NCBI GenBank assembly: GCA_034008185.1
Contig: CM067081.1
Span: forward strand, 26,968,806 to 27,032,805
Source: Gorsachius magnificus
Taxonomy: Eukaryota > Chordata > Aves > Pelecaniformes > Ardeidae
Direction of reading: 5' to 3'
DNA: 64,000 nt
Under the pieces are notes generated by a model that worked only from the letters and a program-made list of their open reading frames with translations, made no database searches and was not told where the DNA came from. Position numbers and translations under genes: made by a program. Below, piece after piece: positions 13,601 through 25,291 of this stretch; position 1 is the first letter of the stretch; each line of letters opens with the position of its first letter.

Positions 13601-13782
13601 CACACAAGAGAATGTAATAGAGCAATAGACACAGGGTTGAACAGATCAAGTAGACAGCAGAACATCCAGTGGGATCATGCAGTTGCCTATGCTTATCCCA
13701 AAAAAAAAGAGATTGCTGGATCTCTCTGATGCTTCACATACTCCAACTCTGTCCTACTTTTGTCAATATGTTTAAAATACAA
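10650..13782. other. Non-coding stretch, nothing recognised
   Basis: Unique-looking DNA of mixed composition. The open frames at 11313-11598 (both strands) and 12138-12583 have no recognised domain and overlap each other, so I treat them as chance frames. Confidence 0.55.
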
Positions 13783-14122
13783 GATTTATCATAGAATCTT
13801 AGAATCATAGAATAGTTTAGGCTGGAAAAGACCTTTAAGATCAAGTCCAACTGTTAGCCTAACCCTGCCATCTCACCACTAAACCATGGCCCTAAGCACC
13901 TTGTCTGCCCGTCTTTTAAATAGCTCCAGGGATGGGGACTCGACCACTTCCCTGGGCAGCCCGTTCCAATGCTTGACAACCCTTTCAGTGAAGAAATTTT
14001 TCCTGATGTCTAACCTAAACCTGCCCTGGTGCATCTTGAGGCCATCTCCCCTTGTCCTGTAGCCCATTACCAGGGAGAAGAGACCAACACCCACCTCGCT
14101 ACAACCTCCTTTCAGGATTTAT
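13783..14122 (-). mobile_element. CR1 LINE 3' fragment with 7-bp target duplication
   Basis: Reverse-oriented CR1 fragment. In plus-strand order it has the inverted octamer tail, the GGAAAAGACCTTTAAGATC segment, the stop region of ORF2 (about 13879), and coding sequence back to the LFSLV motif. The frame is open over about 71 codons on the minus strand (13879-14094). GATTTAT occurs at 13783-13789 and 14116-14122, immediately outside the element, and is a credible target-site duplication. The same subfamily as 8110-8480, in opposite orientation. Truncated and inactive. Confidence 0.95.
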
Positions 14123-14872
14123 GGTGATCTACTCTGAAATAGGGCTTACCTTGGAAATGCAGGTATGAGAAGATGAAACCAAAACATTGATCTGGAGATA
14201 GACAGTTTCTCAAGATAGAGAAAAAAAAATTGTTAAAGAATATATAGCCACTGAGAAGATGGCCCAAAGCAAAATGGTCTACACCCCTCCCTGATGCCTG
14301 TGACCTGGACATCCCAGGAGGTGTAAGGAAGAAGATTGAAAATATTGAGCTCCCCACCTTAGCACACACAAAGATGAGTGTTCAGGCCCTGTGTGTTTTA
14401 GCAGTCAAACCCACAAGTTGGCAGCTGAGATGGGTGCTGCCATGTCAGGCACAGAGACCTTGCAGAGAGCAGCATGATGGCAGCAGGTACAACCCACCTT
14501 CTCACCTACAGCATTAGAAACAGGTGGGATTCCCTGGTGCCGCTTCATCTCCTCCTTGTGACAATGCACCATTAAAGATGTGGTTTGTGTCTCTAGCTGT
14601 GTTCATTTGCACGTATGTGTATGTTTAGCTAGTGCTTGGTTATGTCTGTTGCCTCATGTTTATTAAAAATACATCACACCAGGGAAATTATACCCATGTG
14701 CTTTAGCCTGGACTTTTGAGGATGCAGGAACAACTCTTCAATGAAGAGTTTTTTGCTCCCTATCTTGCTTTCACTCCAGGGTGCCTAGACAAGAAAGCAA
14801 CTGTATTTTGAAACCAGCTTAGTCCATGATAACACATCAGTAAAACCAAGCCTGAAAACTGGTAAGCCAAAC
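14123..14872. other. Non-coding spacer
   Basis: No gene or repeat recognised between two CR1 copies. Confidence 0.5.
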
Positions 14873-15488
14873 TTAGAGCCAACAGTGTCCTGGGGTGCAC
14901 CAAGCACAGCATAGCCAGCTGGTCAAGGGAGGTGATTGTCTCACTCTATGCTGCACTGGTGCAGCCCCACCTCGAGTACTGTGTGCAGGTTTGGGCATCA
15001 TGAAGGACATCAAACCATTAGAGTGTGTCCAGAGCAGTGTGACCAAGATGGTGAAAAGTCTCGAGGGCAAGACTTATGAGAAGTGGCTGAGGTCACTTGG
15101 TTTGTTCAGCTTGGAGAAAAGACGGCTGAAGGGTGACCTTATCACAGTCTACAACTTCCTCAAGGGGGGTGGCGGAGGGAGAGGTGCTGATCTCCTCTCT
15201 CTGGTGACCAGCAATAGGACATGAGGAAATGGAATGAAGCTGTGTCGGTGGAAGTTCAGACTGGACATTAGGAAAAGGTTCTTCACTGAGAGGGTTGTCA
15301 GTCACTGGAACAGGATCCCCAGGGAAGTGGTCACAGCATCAAGCCTGTCAGAGTTTAAGGAGCATCTGGATGATGCTCTTAGTTGTATGGTGGTTTAGTT
15401 TTAGGTAGTCCTCTGAAGAACAGTGAGTTGGACTCAATGATCCTTATGGGTCCCTTCCAGCTTGAGTTATTCTATGATTCTATGAACC
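14873..15488 (+). mobile_element. CR1 LINE fragment, older subfamily, decayed frame
   Basis: A CR1 3' portion of about 600 bp. Coding motifs are recognisable ([18 protein letters not shown] at about 14960-14990, [15 protein letters not shown] at about 15097-15141, LDIRK.FFTERVV at about 15262-15300). The frame is broken by frameshifts and stops, including an early stop in place of the usual RGNG segment near 15222. The 3' UTR differs from the young copies (GGACTCAATGATCCTTATGGGTCCC-type) and ends in ATTCTATG octamers near 15485. Greater decay and a different tail indicate an older subfamily. I found no clear target duplication. Confidence 0.93.
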
Positions 15489-17320
15489 CATCTAGTCTGC
15501 TGTTCTCTGTGTGGAAATATCTCCAGTTCTAACAACTATGGCGCTGCTCAGTACAAGCAACTCAGGCTGCTTCCATCCAAACCTTGCAGACTACAGCTTC
15601 CTGGGCAGCCCCTCAACAGAGACATGTAGCTGTGAAACTTCACAGAAAATCCCATATGAGAAGGGATTTGTTACTGTTATACAAGGGCAGTTTTCAGTTA
15701 TGTGACGATATATGCAACTGTTGTTGTTTCCATTTCTCCCCACACATCATTAGTGTTATTTGAATTAAACTCATGCTACTGATCTCTTCCTGAGAAGCTA
15801 ATGGAGCAGATGTTATTTGGAACATACTAAATGGAAACATGGCACGTATTTTTTTAATAGGCTATGCAGATTTTTGTGAGGCAGAACTGAGGAAATCAGC
15901 CCGTTGCTATTTCTGGCTTTGCTGGCCGGATGTTTTTAGCATAATGTTTAGATACAGAAAAGCCAAGTCCTGAAACTGCAAAGGTTAGCACAGCGCAGCA
16001 TTCAGGCAGGTTGGCTGGGGAATACTGTAATAAACTGAGTGAACAGTGGATGTGGCCATGCTAAAATCTAGGGTTTATTCCCACTCTTGCCAGAAATTAC
16101 TTTTTTACAACCTGTGCATTATGTAACTTGTAAAATGGGTAAAAGATGCTTGCAAGCTGGGGGTCAGAGGTATTGCAGCAAAACAAATGTTAGGAATAGC
16201 ACAGAATTATTGGTAGCAATTGGTAGACAACATCAATTTACAACCCCTTGGTTCCCAGCTTAATGCAGTGTTTTTCTAAGACACAAGGTATCTACTTCTC
16301 TTAAAGAGGAGGGGAAAATCATAAAGGAGCTCTTATATAAAAGGCATATATCATGTGTGGTGCTCTGAAGGGCTACCGCACAGGGGCAACTAAAGGACTG
16401 TTATTAAGTTGCCTGTATGTTACCATGTCATACTGGGGAGATGTGTAGTGTCTTGCATGGACCAGTTCAAAACCTTGAAGAAAAGAGATGGCCTTTAGGA
16501 CACACAAGCCCTTTTCAGTCTGAGACAGGCATTAAACCTCAAGCCAAGCTCCAAGTGAGAACAACAAGCTCAGTACTACTGCTACAGGGTCAAGAGAGAA
16601 ACAATGTAAAATTCACTGATAGAGTACCCAGGCAGCGTGGACTGGTTCTGCCACTGGTGACTGATCAGACAGACTGGTTTGGAGAGTAAACCACCACCAA
16701 ACAGTTAACAAATGAGGCATGAGGGGCTTACCCTGAGTCTTTATTTCCTACACAGTTGTGTTTGAGGTAACTTAAGTCAGCCTCACTGGAGTTATTTTTA
16801 ATGAAGTAAAATCTTTGTTTGTTAAAAATTATAATAATAACAATAGCAGACAGTGGTTGATTTAACAAAAGATAAATTTTCTGCTCATTCTGGCATAGCT
16901 CATAGAGCAAGCTGAGCCAGCCAGTCTGAATTAAAACGTCGAGCACTTGGGATAGGGCTCTTGCATGTGCGCATGAAGATCTTATGCCTGAAAGGTAAAG
17001 CAAAAGATTGGTAGTGGTAACAAACCTTCAAACAGTTCAGTACAGTCCTGGTGAAGTCAATGGCAAAGCATGAAACTATGATGGAAAGTGAAGATGCAAC
17101 ATAAATTTAAGCAGGTAAAAAATTCAGTTCTGGGTGATAAACACAGCTTTTTAATATCTGAAAGTGGGGTAAAGCCATCTTATTTTGCATCTCTTCCTAT
17201 TAGCAAGGACTGGGAAGCTGTGTCCTGCCCTTTATCTGGCCCCATAACAGGCAAGTGTTTGATGTCAAGACACATGACAGTGACTGTCACATCAAACAGC
17301 CATTTGCTGGATTTTCTCCT
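15489..17320. other. Non-coding stretch, nothing recognised
   Basis: Unique-looking AT-rich DNA with short chance frames only. Confidence 0.55.
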
Positions 17321-17400
17321 GGCAATCACACTGCAGATAACTATTTTGCCGTCTAATCACGGCAATCACACTGCAGATAACTATTTTGCCGTCTAATCAC
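17321..17400. repeat. Perfect 40-bp tandem duplication
   Basis: Two head-to-tail 40-bp units (17321-17360 and 17361-17400), each starting GGCAATCACACTGCAG and ending GTCTAATCAC, identical at every base. The unit is not a known satellite or microsatellite to me. Perfect identity suggests a recent replication-slippage duplication or an assembly artefact. Confidence 0.97.
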
Positions 17401-18659
17401 TGGCTACTGTGCTGAATTACTCTCTTCATTAATCTTAGCTTTCCCAGAGACAAGGTCACAGGTTTTTTTACTGGCCTCACAGACCAGCTCTGCCTTTGCT
17501 CTAGAATTCACTGTTTTGGGCTAAAAGGGACTCTGAAATTCAGTAGTCAGTGGACAAGCCAGTGATGTTATTGTATCAAAGGTTTCCTTTTTATCATCGT
17601 CCAATGGCTGGGCAGAGGGCTGGGCGGCAAGGCACAGGCTGATCCTGAAAATCAAAGGGTGTAATATCAGGCCTAATTCCACCTAGAGGCACAAAAAATG
17701 AGTCTGTCTCATTTATTTTGCTTTCTGTGTTAATAAAGCTGCAGCTCATTATGTAAACCATATGCTGCGTCCTCAGTTGGATGCGTTAATGAAATCGTCT
17801 GAAGACGGAAGCTTGATTTTTTTTCTGTTAAGAATGGGAACTCTTCTTCTTTTGCTAAAATCCCTGTTTCCCTCTTTTGCCAATTTCCATTTGGTCATAC
17901 TCTCCTCAAATCCACTTCTTACTCTTCAGTCAAAAATGTAACTAAGGATTTCCAAAAGGGCAGGGCCATGGGGGAGGGGAGAGTTGGCAGGAAAAAGAAA
18001 TTGTTTTCTCCAGCATTTCATGATCATTTTTTAAGTACTTCTTTTGATTTCTCTTCCTTACACCCATGTAACTTCCCTGTGTAAGCAAGAACAGATGTTG
18101 CAACAAGCAGAGTTCACCCTTTGACCCTGAGATCTCATTGCTTCTTTTCTCTGGTGCATGTTTGGATTCAGAGTGAAAACCCTACAAAATGCACAGGGGT
18201 GGGGTGAGATGTGAGGCCGGGGAAGAATCTAATTTTGGAAAGTCTTCCCTAGCAAACCCTCCCCAACTTCCACTTGTCTCACTTTATTTGTGAATGTCTC
18301 AGTCCCAGAAGCTCAAGACACCTGAAATGTGCTCAGATACCACACTGAGCGGCATCCTATCGGAGTGCCCAAGTGCATAAATTAGATCTCCTTCTCCAAA
18401 ATTATTTTCAGACTACACGACCTATTGCCATTCCCACTGTGCATAATGGGTTGCAGCAGATGACAGCCCCTTGTCCACATTAGCCGCATGCACAGACCCT
18501 CTGCAGAGAGCTATGTCTTACAGATCTGCAGCTCTTTCCTCCACACACACAAAAACTTCTTACTCAACAGCAATTAAAAAAAAAAACCCAAACCCAAAAA
18601 TCTATTGCAATACTATCACTCTCCTCCTTGTCCTGTTTTTTCCTGTCATTTTTTTGCCA
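17401..18659. other. Non-coding stretch
   Basis: No gene recognised. An A-rich run with CCCAAACCCA-type sequence lies near 18576-18600. Confidence 0.5.
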
Positions 18660-19400
18660 TTCTTTTTGCACAGACTCTGCTCAAGCTGCTCCTGTGGCCC
18701 CTGACCACACTGTTTCTGCCCAGCATGGGGCATGTCCAGTGCTCTGCTCCTGGCCGCCCTCTCCCAGCTCCCCATCCTCATCGCACCCAGCTGGCTGGAG
18801 GCAGGGTGGGGAGGGCAGGCACGAAGCCAGCTGCTGGCATCTGCCACAAACAGCTGGCAAGGGCTGAGAGCGGCTGCTAGCCGTGCTGCGCAGGGCTGCT
18901 AGCAGGGACCGAAGCTGCCTCTGATACGGTTTGAAAATGGAGCCCTGCCCCATGGAAAGCAGCGCTCCTGAACAGCCTGCCTCTCCCACCGCTGCTTGCT
19001 GGGGCTGCCAGGACACCCCTGGCTGCTCCTACAGGAGCAGGATAGAGGCTTCCCGACTGCCATGCCACAGGCACGCTAAAGAAAGCTGGCCAGGAAGCCT
19101 TCAAATGAGCTGCCTACGGGCTCCCAGGGCACATCTCTGCAGCTAGCGCGGGGTCCTGTGAGTATCTCCACTCCCACAACTCCCTCCTTAATGCTGGGTT
19201 TTCTCTCCATCTGCATTGCTTGCTGCCAGGACCACGGACCCACGTCTGGCTGCGGGAAGAAAGCGTTGTCATCCTCCCACAGGCCTCCCATCCCCATGCT
19301 CCCTTATGTGCTGCTGAGTGAGTAGCGCGGCCAGTGACATGCAGATGACAATGCTGGGTCCTTGCCCCTACCAGAATCGGCTCAAGCTCCCTAGGAAAAC
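18660..19400. other. GC-rich patch, possible regulatory or transcribed segment
   Basis: Base composition rises clearly above the flanks and scattered CpG dinucleotides appear (clusters near 18870-18925 and 19140). Many overlapping open frames occur on both strands, the expected by-product of few AT-rich stop codons. No frame shows a domain. It does not look like a dense CpG island. It could be an old promoter, an enhancer or a lncRNA exon, but nothing in the sequence decides. Confidence 0.3.
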
Positions 19401-20350
19401 CCACTCCAAGAGCTGCGAGAAAGAAAAACAAACAAGAAAACCAATGCAATTACAGTCATTATATCTCAGCATATAATTCTGAACTTTTTATAGCCCTTTG
19501 TCTGGCCTGGTTTTGTTTGTTCACAGGACCTTTCCCCAGGGAGATTATTTCTCAGCCAAACGCCCTGTCAAAAATTTTCTCAGCAGCCACAGTTTTCCAC
19601 TCTGTTCTTTTCCTCTTTATGCTTCTTTTGATATACCTAACGTGCACCTCCCCATTCTTCCGCACATATACATCTTAAAGGATTTGTCGATTTCAGATAT
19701 CTATCCATCTTAACCATCCAAATACCTTGTTTTCTAACAACTAATGTATGAGAATTGGCTTTCTAAGTCTTGACACTAAATATAATTCTCTGAGGCATTT
19801 AAGCTCCTTAGAATATGGATTCTTTGTTTACATGCATCCCTTGTTAAAAAGGAAGAAAAAAAAATCAATATTTAACAGATGCAGAAGGGTACCTTGGAAA
19901 CTAATATTCTCTAAAATGAAAGAGCACTTTCTGAGAAGGGAGAAAAGACTGGAGATTAGAGCTGGCAGCTCTCCATTGTGTGGCCACTTATTGTCGCAGA
20001 AATCCAGCAAGAGACGGCTCCTGCCATTCCTTTTTATTTCTCTGTGTAAATCTGCTCTCACCTAAAGCTTGACCACATGACAGTACATACTCACATTAAA
20101 CTGATTATTTCTGTCTGAGCTGGGTGTAGAAGAGGCAGTCTTCCACATAAAAAAATGTTCATTTTGGAAATGCCCCCATTCACTGCAGGAGATGCATTTC
20201 ACATCCCTAACAGACCCCTGCATTTTATGTTAACTTCTTGATGATAACCAGGCAAAAGACAGTCCAGCCTAAACATCTGTGTTAGAAGTTGATTAAAATG
20301 TCCAGGTAAGGTAGCCAGGCAGACAGATTAACCTAAAAATCTACAGGTTT
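19401..20350. other. Non-coding stretch
   Basis: Nothing recognised. A 105-codon chance frame at 19748-20065 overlaps one on the other strand and has no domain. Confidence 0.5.
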
Positions 20351-20453
20351 CAGATACTTTAGATCGGATTAAAATCTTACCATTCCTAAGCAATATCAGC
20401 CACTCACCACAAAACATGTCCACAAATTTACTTGAGTAACCTGGAAACAGTTT
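20351..20453. repeat. Dispersed 103-bp repeat, copy A
   Basis: The segment from CAGATACTTTAGATC to GGAAACAGTTT recurs in the same orientation at 23569-23671. The two copies have the same length, no gaps and about 7 mismatches, roughly 93% identity by eye. The flanks do not match, so the unit has sharp ends. I do not recognise the family. Confidence 0.9.
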
Positions 20454-20495
20454 TCAGTTAGCCTAACTTCCATCATGATACAAAGACGTAAAAGA

Positions 20496-20579
20496 CAATT
20501 CATAGAATCATAGAATGTTTTTGGGTTGGAAGGGACCCCTAGAGGTCATCTAGTCCAACCCTCCTGCAGTGCAATTCAT
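20496..20579 (-). mobile_element. Very short CR1 3' tail with 8-bp target duplication
   Basis: Only about 68 bp of reverse-oriented CR1 3' UTR: the octamer tail AGAATCATAGAATG, then GGGTTGGAAGGGACC and CATCTAGTCCAACC. CAATTCAT is present at 20496-20503 and again at 20572-20579, directly flanking the fragment. This identifies it as a complete, extremely 5'-truncated insertion rather than a deletion remnant. Confidence 0.92.
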
Positions 20580-21848
20580 GTCCTGTCAAGCTGGTGCTCC
20601 CCACAGGTAGAGTGCAAGCACAGAAAGTAAGAGCAGCTGGGTTTGCACAGGGGAATAAATACCCCGATTGCAGAGATTTCTCCTAGTGAGAACTAGGCCT
20701 CCCTCTTCCTGCAGATACAGCATGTATCGGGAGACAAGTGGTGCATCTTGAGAGTGGGACTATGAGTGCGTTGGATTAGTTAAAGTACTGAGCATCCTGC
20801 TGGTTGATTCAGCAAGCTCTCTCTGCAGTCCCCTTGGAGCAAGAGAAGTATTTCCTCCTTTCTCTAACCTCACAGCTGTTGGGTCAAAGGATGCTTTAAA
20901 TCCACTAATCAAGCAAAAATTTATAGCAAAACCCAATCAGATGCTTTTTATTAATCTCTTGCAGAAGATGATGACATCATAGAAATGCAGGTTTATAGTT
21001 ATTTATTTGGAAAATTAAGCTATAATAGAACAAAGCGGATAAATCAGTCAGACCAAGTATGTGAACAGTTGTAGAACTTCAAGAAGGAAATCCTCTTTAT
21101 AGCATGGACATGACCCAAAATGATTTAGAAAGTCTTATTAAAAGGAACAGGATGCAGCATTTCAAATGTTTCACCATCTCTAGCTTTGGGATAAAGGTTT
21201 CAGGAACTCACAAAATTAAGCTGTTCACATTGCTGGTTGCACGTCATCTCTGAAGCCATAAGGAAGAACCTATCATCACTTTATTTGACTTTCCCTCTCA
21301 GGTTTGTGGTATGCTGTCGGACTGCACATAAGAATGGAGTCCAGAAATCCCCAATTTAGGATTTTGTGTATGACCTTACACAAGCTACAAGCATTTCTGA
21401 ACAATCCAGAGATCCTCATACTTAAAAGTTATGTGGCAGCATCCTGCTGTGCTGGGTGGCATACAAACAAGGACTGTTTTGAAAAGCTAACAAACTGGGG
21501 AACATAAAAAACAGTCCTTGCAAGCACACAGCCAAGGGACTCTATCAAAGATCAAGACCACCATTGTTAGCAGGGCACCCAATGGTCCCGAAGGAGGAAC
21601 TTGTAAGAAACTTCTCAGTAAAGCCAGGGTGAAAGGATTCTGGGAGAAAAAGGGACTGGGAAGGCAAGACAAGGGAAACAGAAAGGTCTTGTGCCATTTT
21701 TGCAAGCTTTGATGAAAAGCAGTGAAGGCTGTGGAAACACAGAATGACTAGAGAGTCTTGGTAGTACCCCGAGAAATACCCCTTTTAGATACTATTTTTG
21801 ACGGCGTTATTTTGATTCAGACTTTGCCCATACTATCATTTGTTCTAT
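20580..21848. other. Non-coding stretch
   Basis: Nothing recognised. Confidence 0.5.
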
Positions 21849-22921
21849 TGTCATCACAGAATCGCAGAATCACAGAATCGCAAGGGTTGGAAGGGACCTT
21901 GGGAGATCATCTAGTCCAAGCCCCCTGCTAAAGCAGGTTCTCCTAGAGCATGTTACACAGGACTTCATCCAGGCAGGCTTTGAATATCTCCAGAGAAGGA
22001 GACCCCACAACCCCCCTGGGCAGCCTGTTCCAGTGCTCTGTCACCCTCAGAGTAAAGAAGTTCCTCCTCATATTCAACTGAAACCTCTTATGTTTCAGTT
22101 TGCACCCATTGCCCCTTGTCCTGTCGCTGGGCACCACTGCAAAGAGTCTGGCTCCATCCTCTTGACTTCCACCTTTAAGATATCTGTATGTGTTGATGAG
22201 GTCCCCTCTCAGTCTTCTCTTCTTCAGGCTGAACAAGCCCAACTCTCTCAGCCTTTTCTCATAGGGGAGATGCTCCAGTCCCCTAGTCATCCTAGTTGCT
22301 CTCCTCTGAACTCTTTCTAGGAGTACCTCATCTTTCTTGAACCGGGGAGCCCAGAACTGGACACAGTACTCCAGGTGGGGTCTCACCAGGGCAGAGTAGA
22401 GGGGGAGGATAACCTCCCTTGACCTGCTGGCCACACTCCTCTTAATGCACCCCAGGATACCATTGGCCTTCTTGGCAACAAGGGCACACTGCTGGCTCAT
22501 GGTCAGCTTGTTGTCCACCAGGACTTCCAGGCCCCTCTCGGCAGAGCTGCTTTCCAGCAGGTCAGCCCCCAGTCTGTACTGGTGCATGGGGTTCAACCTC
22601 CCCAGGTGCAGCACTCAGCACTTGCCCTTGTTGAACTTCATCAGATTCCTGTCTGCCCAACTCTCCAGCCTGTCCAGGTCCCGCTGAATGACAGCGCAGC
22701 CTTCTGGTATATCAGCCACCCCTCCCAGTTTTGTGTCATCAGTGAACTTGCTGATGGTACACTCTGTCCCCTCGTCCAGGTCATTGATGAACAAGTTGAA
22801 CAAGACTGGGCCGAGCACTGAGCCCCGGGGAACTCCACTAGCTACCGGCCTCCAACTGGACTCTGCCCCGCTGATCAGAACCCTCTGAGCCCTGTCGTTC
22901 AGCCAGTTCTCAATGTCATCA
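21849..22921 (-). mobile_element. CR1 LINE, 1.06 kb, reverse orientation, 8-bp target duplication
   Basis: In plus-strand order: an inverted tail of ATCACAGAATCGCAG-type units (about 21857-21890), the GGGTTGGAAGGGACCTTGGGA segment, the ORF2 stop (21945-21943), and ORF2 coding sequence read on minus back to about 22913, where the element is 5'-truncated inside the reverse-transcriptase domain. TGTCATCA at 21849-21856 and 22914-22921 bounds the insertion exactly. Its subfamily differs from the 9663 copy (different tail octamer and [19 protein letters not shown] in place of [18 protein letters not shown]). Confidence 0.96.
21943..22913 (-). pseudogene. CR1 reverse transcriptase fragment with one nonsense codon
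   Basis: Reading on minus from 22913, one frame runs about 323 codons to TAG at 21945-21943. It has a single interruption, a TGA at 22617-22615, between FNKGKC and VLHLG. CR1 relatives have arginine at this place (the 9663 copy reads AKCRVLHFG), so a CGA-to-TGA change by CpG deamination is a natural explanation. Motifs seen are [15 protein letters not shown], then FTDDTKLGG in place of the usual FADD box with both aspartates kept, [26 protein letters not shown] and the C-terminal [10 protein letters not shown]. The N-terminal half of ORF2 is missing. It is non-functional by both truncation and nonsense mutation. Confidence 0.92.
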
Positions 22922-23568
22922 TCTACTATATCATCATATACAATCTACCCTTCTAACCTCACTTGTACATCTGTCTTTTTGAAATGTATGCACGCTTCAA
23001 TAGCTGACTTAGGCAATGTAGCTATTCTAACACCTTCCTCTCATCCCTCTGAAATCTGCTGGCACCTGTGACACTAGGAGTTCCTTTTTTTTTTTTTCCC
23101 CATTTGCTGGATTTTCATATTTATGTATATAAAATTTAAGCATGGAGACTATAAAAGTGTCTGCTGAGTTTGCTTTTCTGTTTTCAAGGTTAGAGATCTC
23201 TCTACCAGTTGTGCTAGCCTGAGTCTCCAAAGCCTGAAATCTGGTTATTTAAGGGGAGTCCACAGAAATGTAAAATACCTTCCCTCTTCCCAATGGTCAT
23301 TATCACAAAGCTCCTCTAAAAATCCAAACCGGGATACTGTCTTTATATCTTTGTCAAATTTAGGCCCTGTTTCTCTACAGAACAAGAGGAGTCTTCAGAG
23401 AACCAGGTAGTTATCTTTCATCGTCTTCAGTGAGAATTTGGGAGTACCACCTGCCCCCATTTGAAGGCTGACCAATAGATTTTCTTCCAGAATTCTTTCC
23501 AGTCTCATGTGCATCCACAGCACATGCTCTTGTTCTCTGCATCTATTTAATGCAGGCCTAGCATCTTA
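22922..23568. other. Non-coding spacer
   Basis: Nothing recognised apart from a T-run at about 23085-23098. Confidence 0.5.
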
Positions 23569-23671
23569 CAGATACTTTAGATCAGATTAAAATCTTACCA
23601 TTCTTAAGCAATATCAGCCACTTGCCACAAAACTTGTCCATAAATTTACTTGAGTAACCTGGAAATAGTTT
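23569..23671. repeat. Dispersed 103-bp repeat, copy B
   Basis: Direct-orientation partner of 20351-20453, gap-free and with about 7 mismatches. Both copies lie in the interval that also holds two CR1 insertions, but neither copy is part of a CR1. Confidence 0.9.
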
Positions 23672-25291
23672 GTAATTGCCATTGGGTTCATAAAAACAAA
23701 TATTCTTTGTGTTCAAGCAAATTTCTCATTCCTCTCTAATGGCTTTCTGTCTGTCCTCACATCATTCTGTCTTATCATCTCTCTCAGTGTCACAGTTACC
23801 TGAATAGTATCTGTGTTCTTCTTTACACTCCAGTCTCAGACTATGTAGGCTCTTCCATCTTCTTTTTCTGCCATGGCTGGTTTTTCCTTTTTTACTTTGT
23901 CAGCTATCTTCTTTCTCATTTTCCCTGTCATTTCTCTGCACAGCAAAACTATCCATTAATTTTATTTCTCTTCACTGGGCAAACTCTGTCGTCTTCCCAT
24001 AACTGTGTTTGCCACATGCAACTCTCCTTAGCTAGCTGTCTTGACTTCCACATCTTCTTGTTTAGAAGATGACTTAGTTTGACTGCAGACCCTCTTCTAA
24101 ACTCCATGAAATCCACTGTCCTAGCACCTCCTCCATCTACTACTGGAATACCTCTTGCTTAGGGAATGTGTATTAGGAACCCACTTCAGAAGAATGTAAA
24201 CCTCACGGATTCTGCTGTTTTCTTTTTTTTCCCCCAAGGTCCTCTCCACTTTTATCTCAGTAGCTACATCCCTTTGTCTTCTTAATTCCTGCTCTTAAAG
24301 TAGAAAAGAAAATCCCACAAATAATATCTTTCAGATACCTAATCCCATTTCCTATTTTCTGTATGGTATTTCATGAAAAATATATAATCCGAAGTCATGC
24401 ACAGCAAAATGGCAATTATACAAGGAGCATTCCTTTTAATGTCACAGCTGAACATTTAGAGAAAACATCCACATTGATATAATTTATAAATACAATGTTT
24501 ATCATATCTTGCCACTGTTATGATTCAGTGAAAATAATTTCTGAGACTTTTCACTCCTATGGCTTTCCTGCTCACAGGAAATGTCTATGTGAATAGCTGT
24601 CAGAATAAAACCTTTGCCTTTTCAGTTCCCACTCTCATTTGCGGCATAGCACTGTGTTGTTCGCCTAATGTGTTTCACACAAGAAGTTGCTGCAATTCAG
24701 GTTTCTTATCCACAGATACATTTTTCAGCCTTCTCTGACATTTTCCTTTTTTCCTCCACAAAGCCTTTTATGAATTCACCGGCTATTGCTCTATAAGGAG
24801 ATGTTATTTATATTGGATCTATTCCTTAACCTTACTTATTTGATTTTACCTTATCTGACATCTTGTTTCTCAGCCCACATATACGTATGCAAATCTGCTT
24901 AGAGTATTTCCCATTTTTATATAATTTTTAGTTCCCACAATTACATATCTTCTACAGATTTATTCAACTCCCTATTCACTGCTGACATCTTGACACTAGC
25001 AAACAGCCGTTCACTGCAAATCTTTTCCCATGACTTAACTTGGGAATCAGTTTTTCCCCATTTCCTTTGTCTGCCTGCAAGTTTAAGCACTGAAGATTTT
25101 GCTCTGCAGCAGGCACACTGGTCTAAGCCAACCGAATTAGCCTTTCTCACATCCCGCACCCTAGTCATCCTCCCAGCCCAGAAACCACGAGGAAGTCCAT
25201 CCAGGCAGTAGATCCTGGCACAAACCCTCCTCTGCTGAGGCAAAGAAATCAAATTAATTGAATCAAATTACTTTGAAGCCCGCCATAACAT
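23672..25291. other. Non-coding, possibly decayed repeat
   Basis: Pyrimidine-rich plus strand without stable frames. A minus-strand frame at 24941-25252 (rich in Arg and Lys) lies just downstream, on minus, of the reverse-transcriptase relic at 25292-25550. It might be further decayed LINE sequence, but I see no motif that proves it. Confidence 0.35.

Noticed and set aside
18602..19449. Overlapping frames of 70-111 codons on both strands
   Set aside because: They overlap each other in several frames within a GC-rich patch and have no domain or splice boundaries, so composition explains them.
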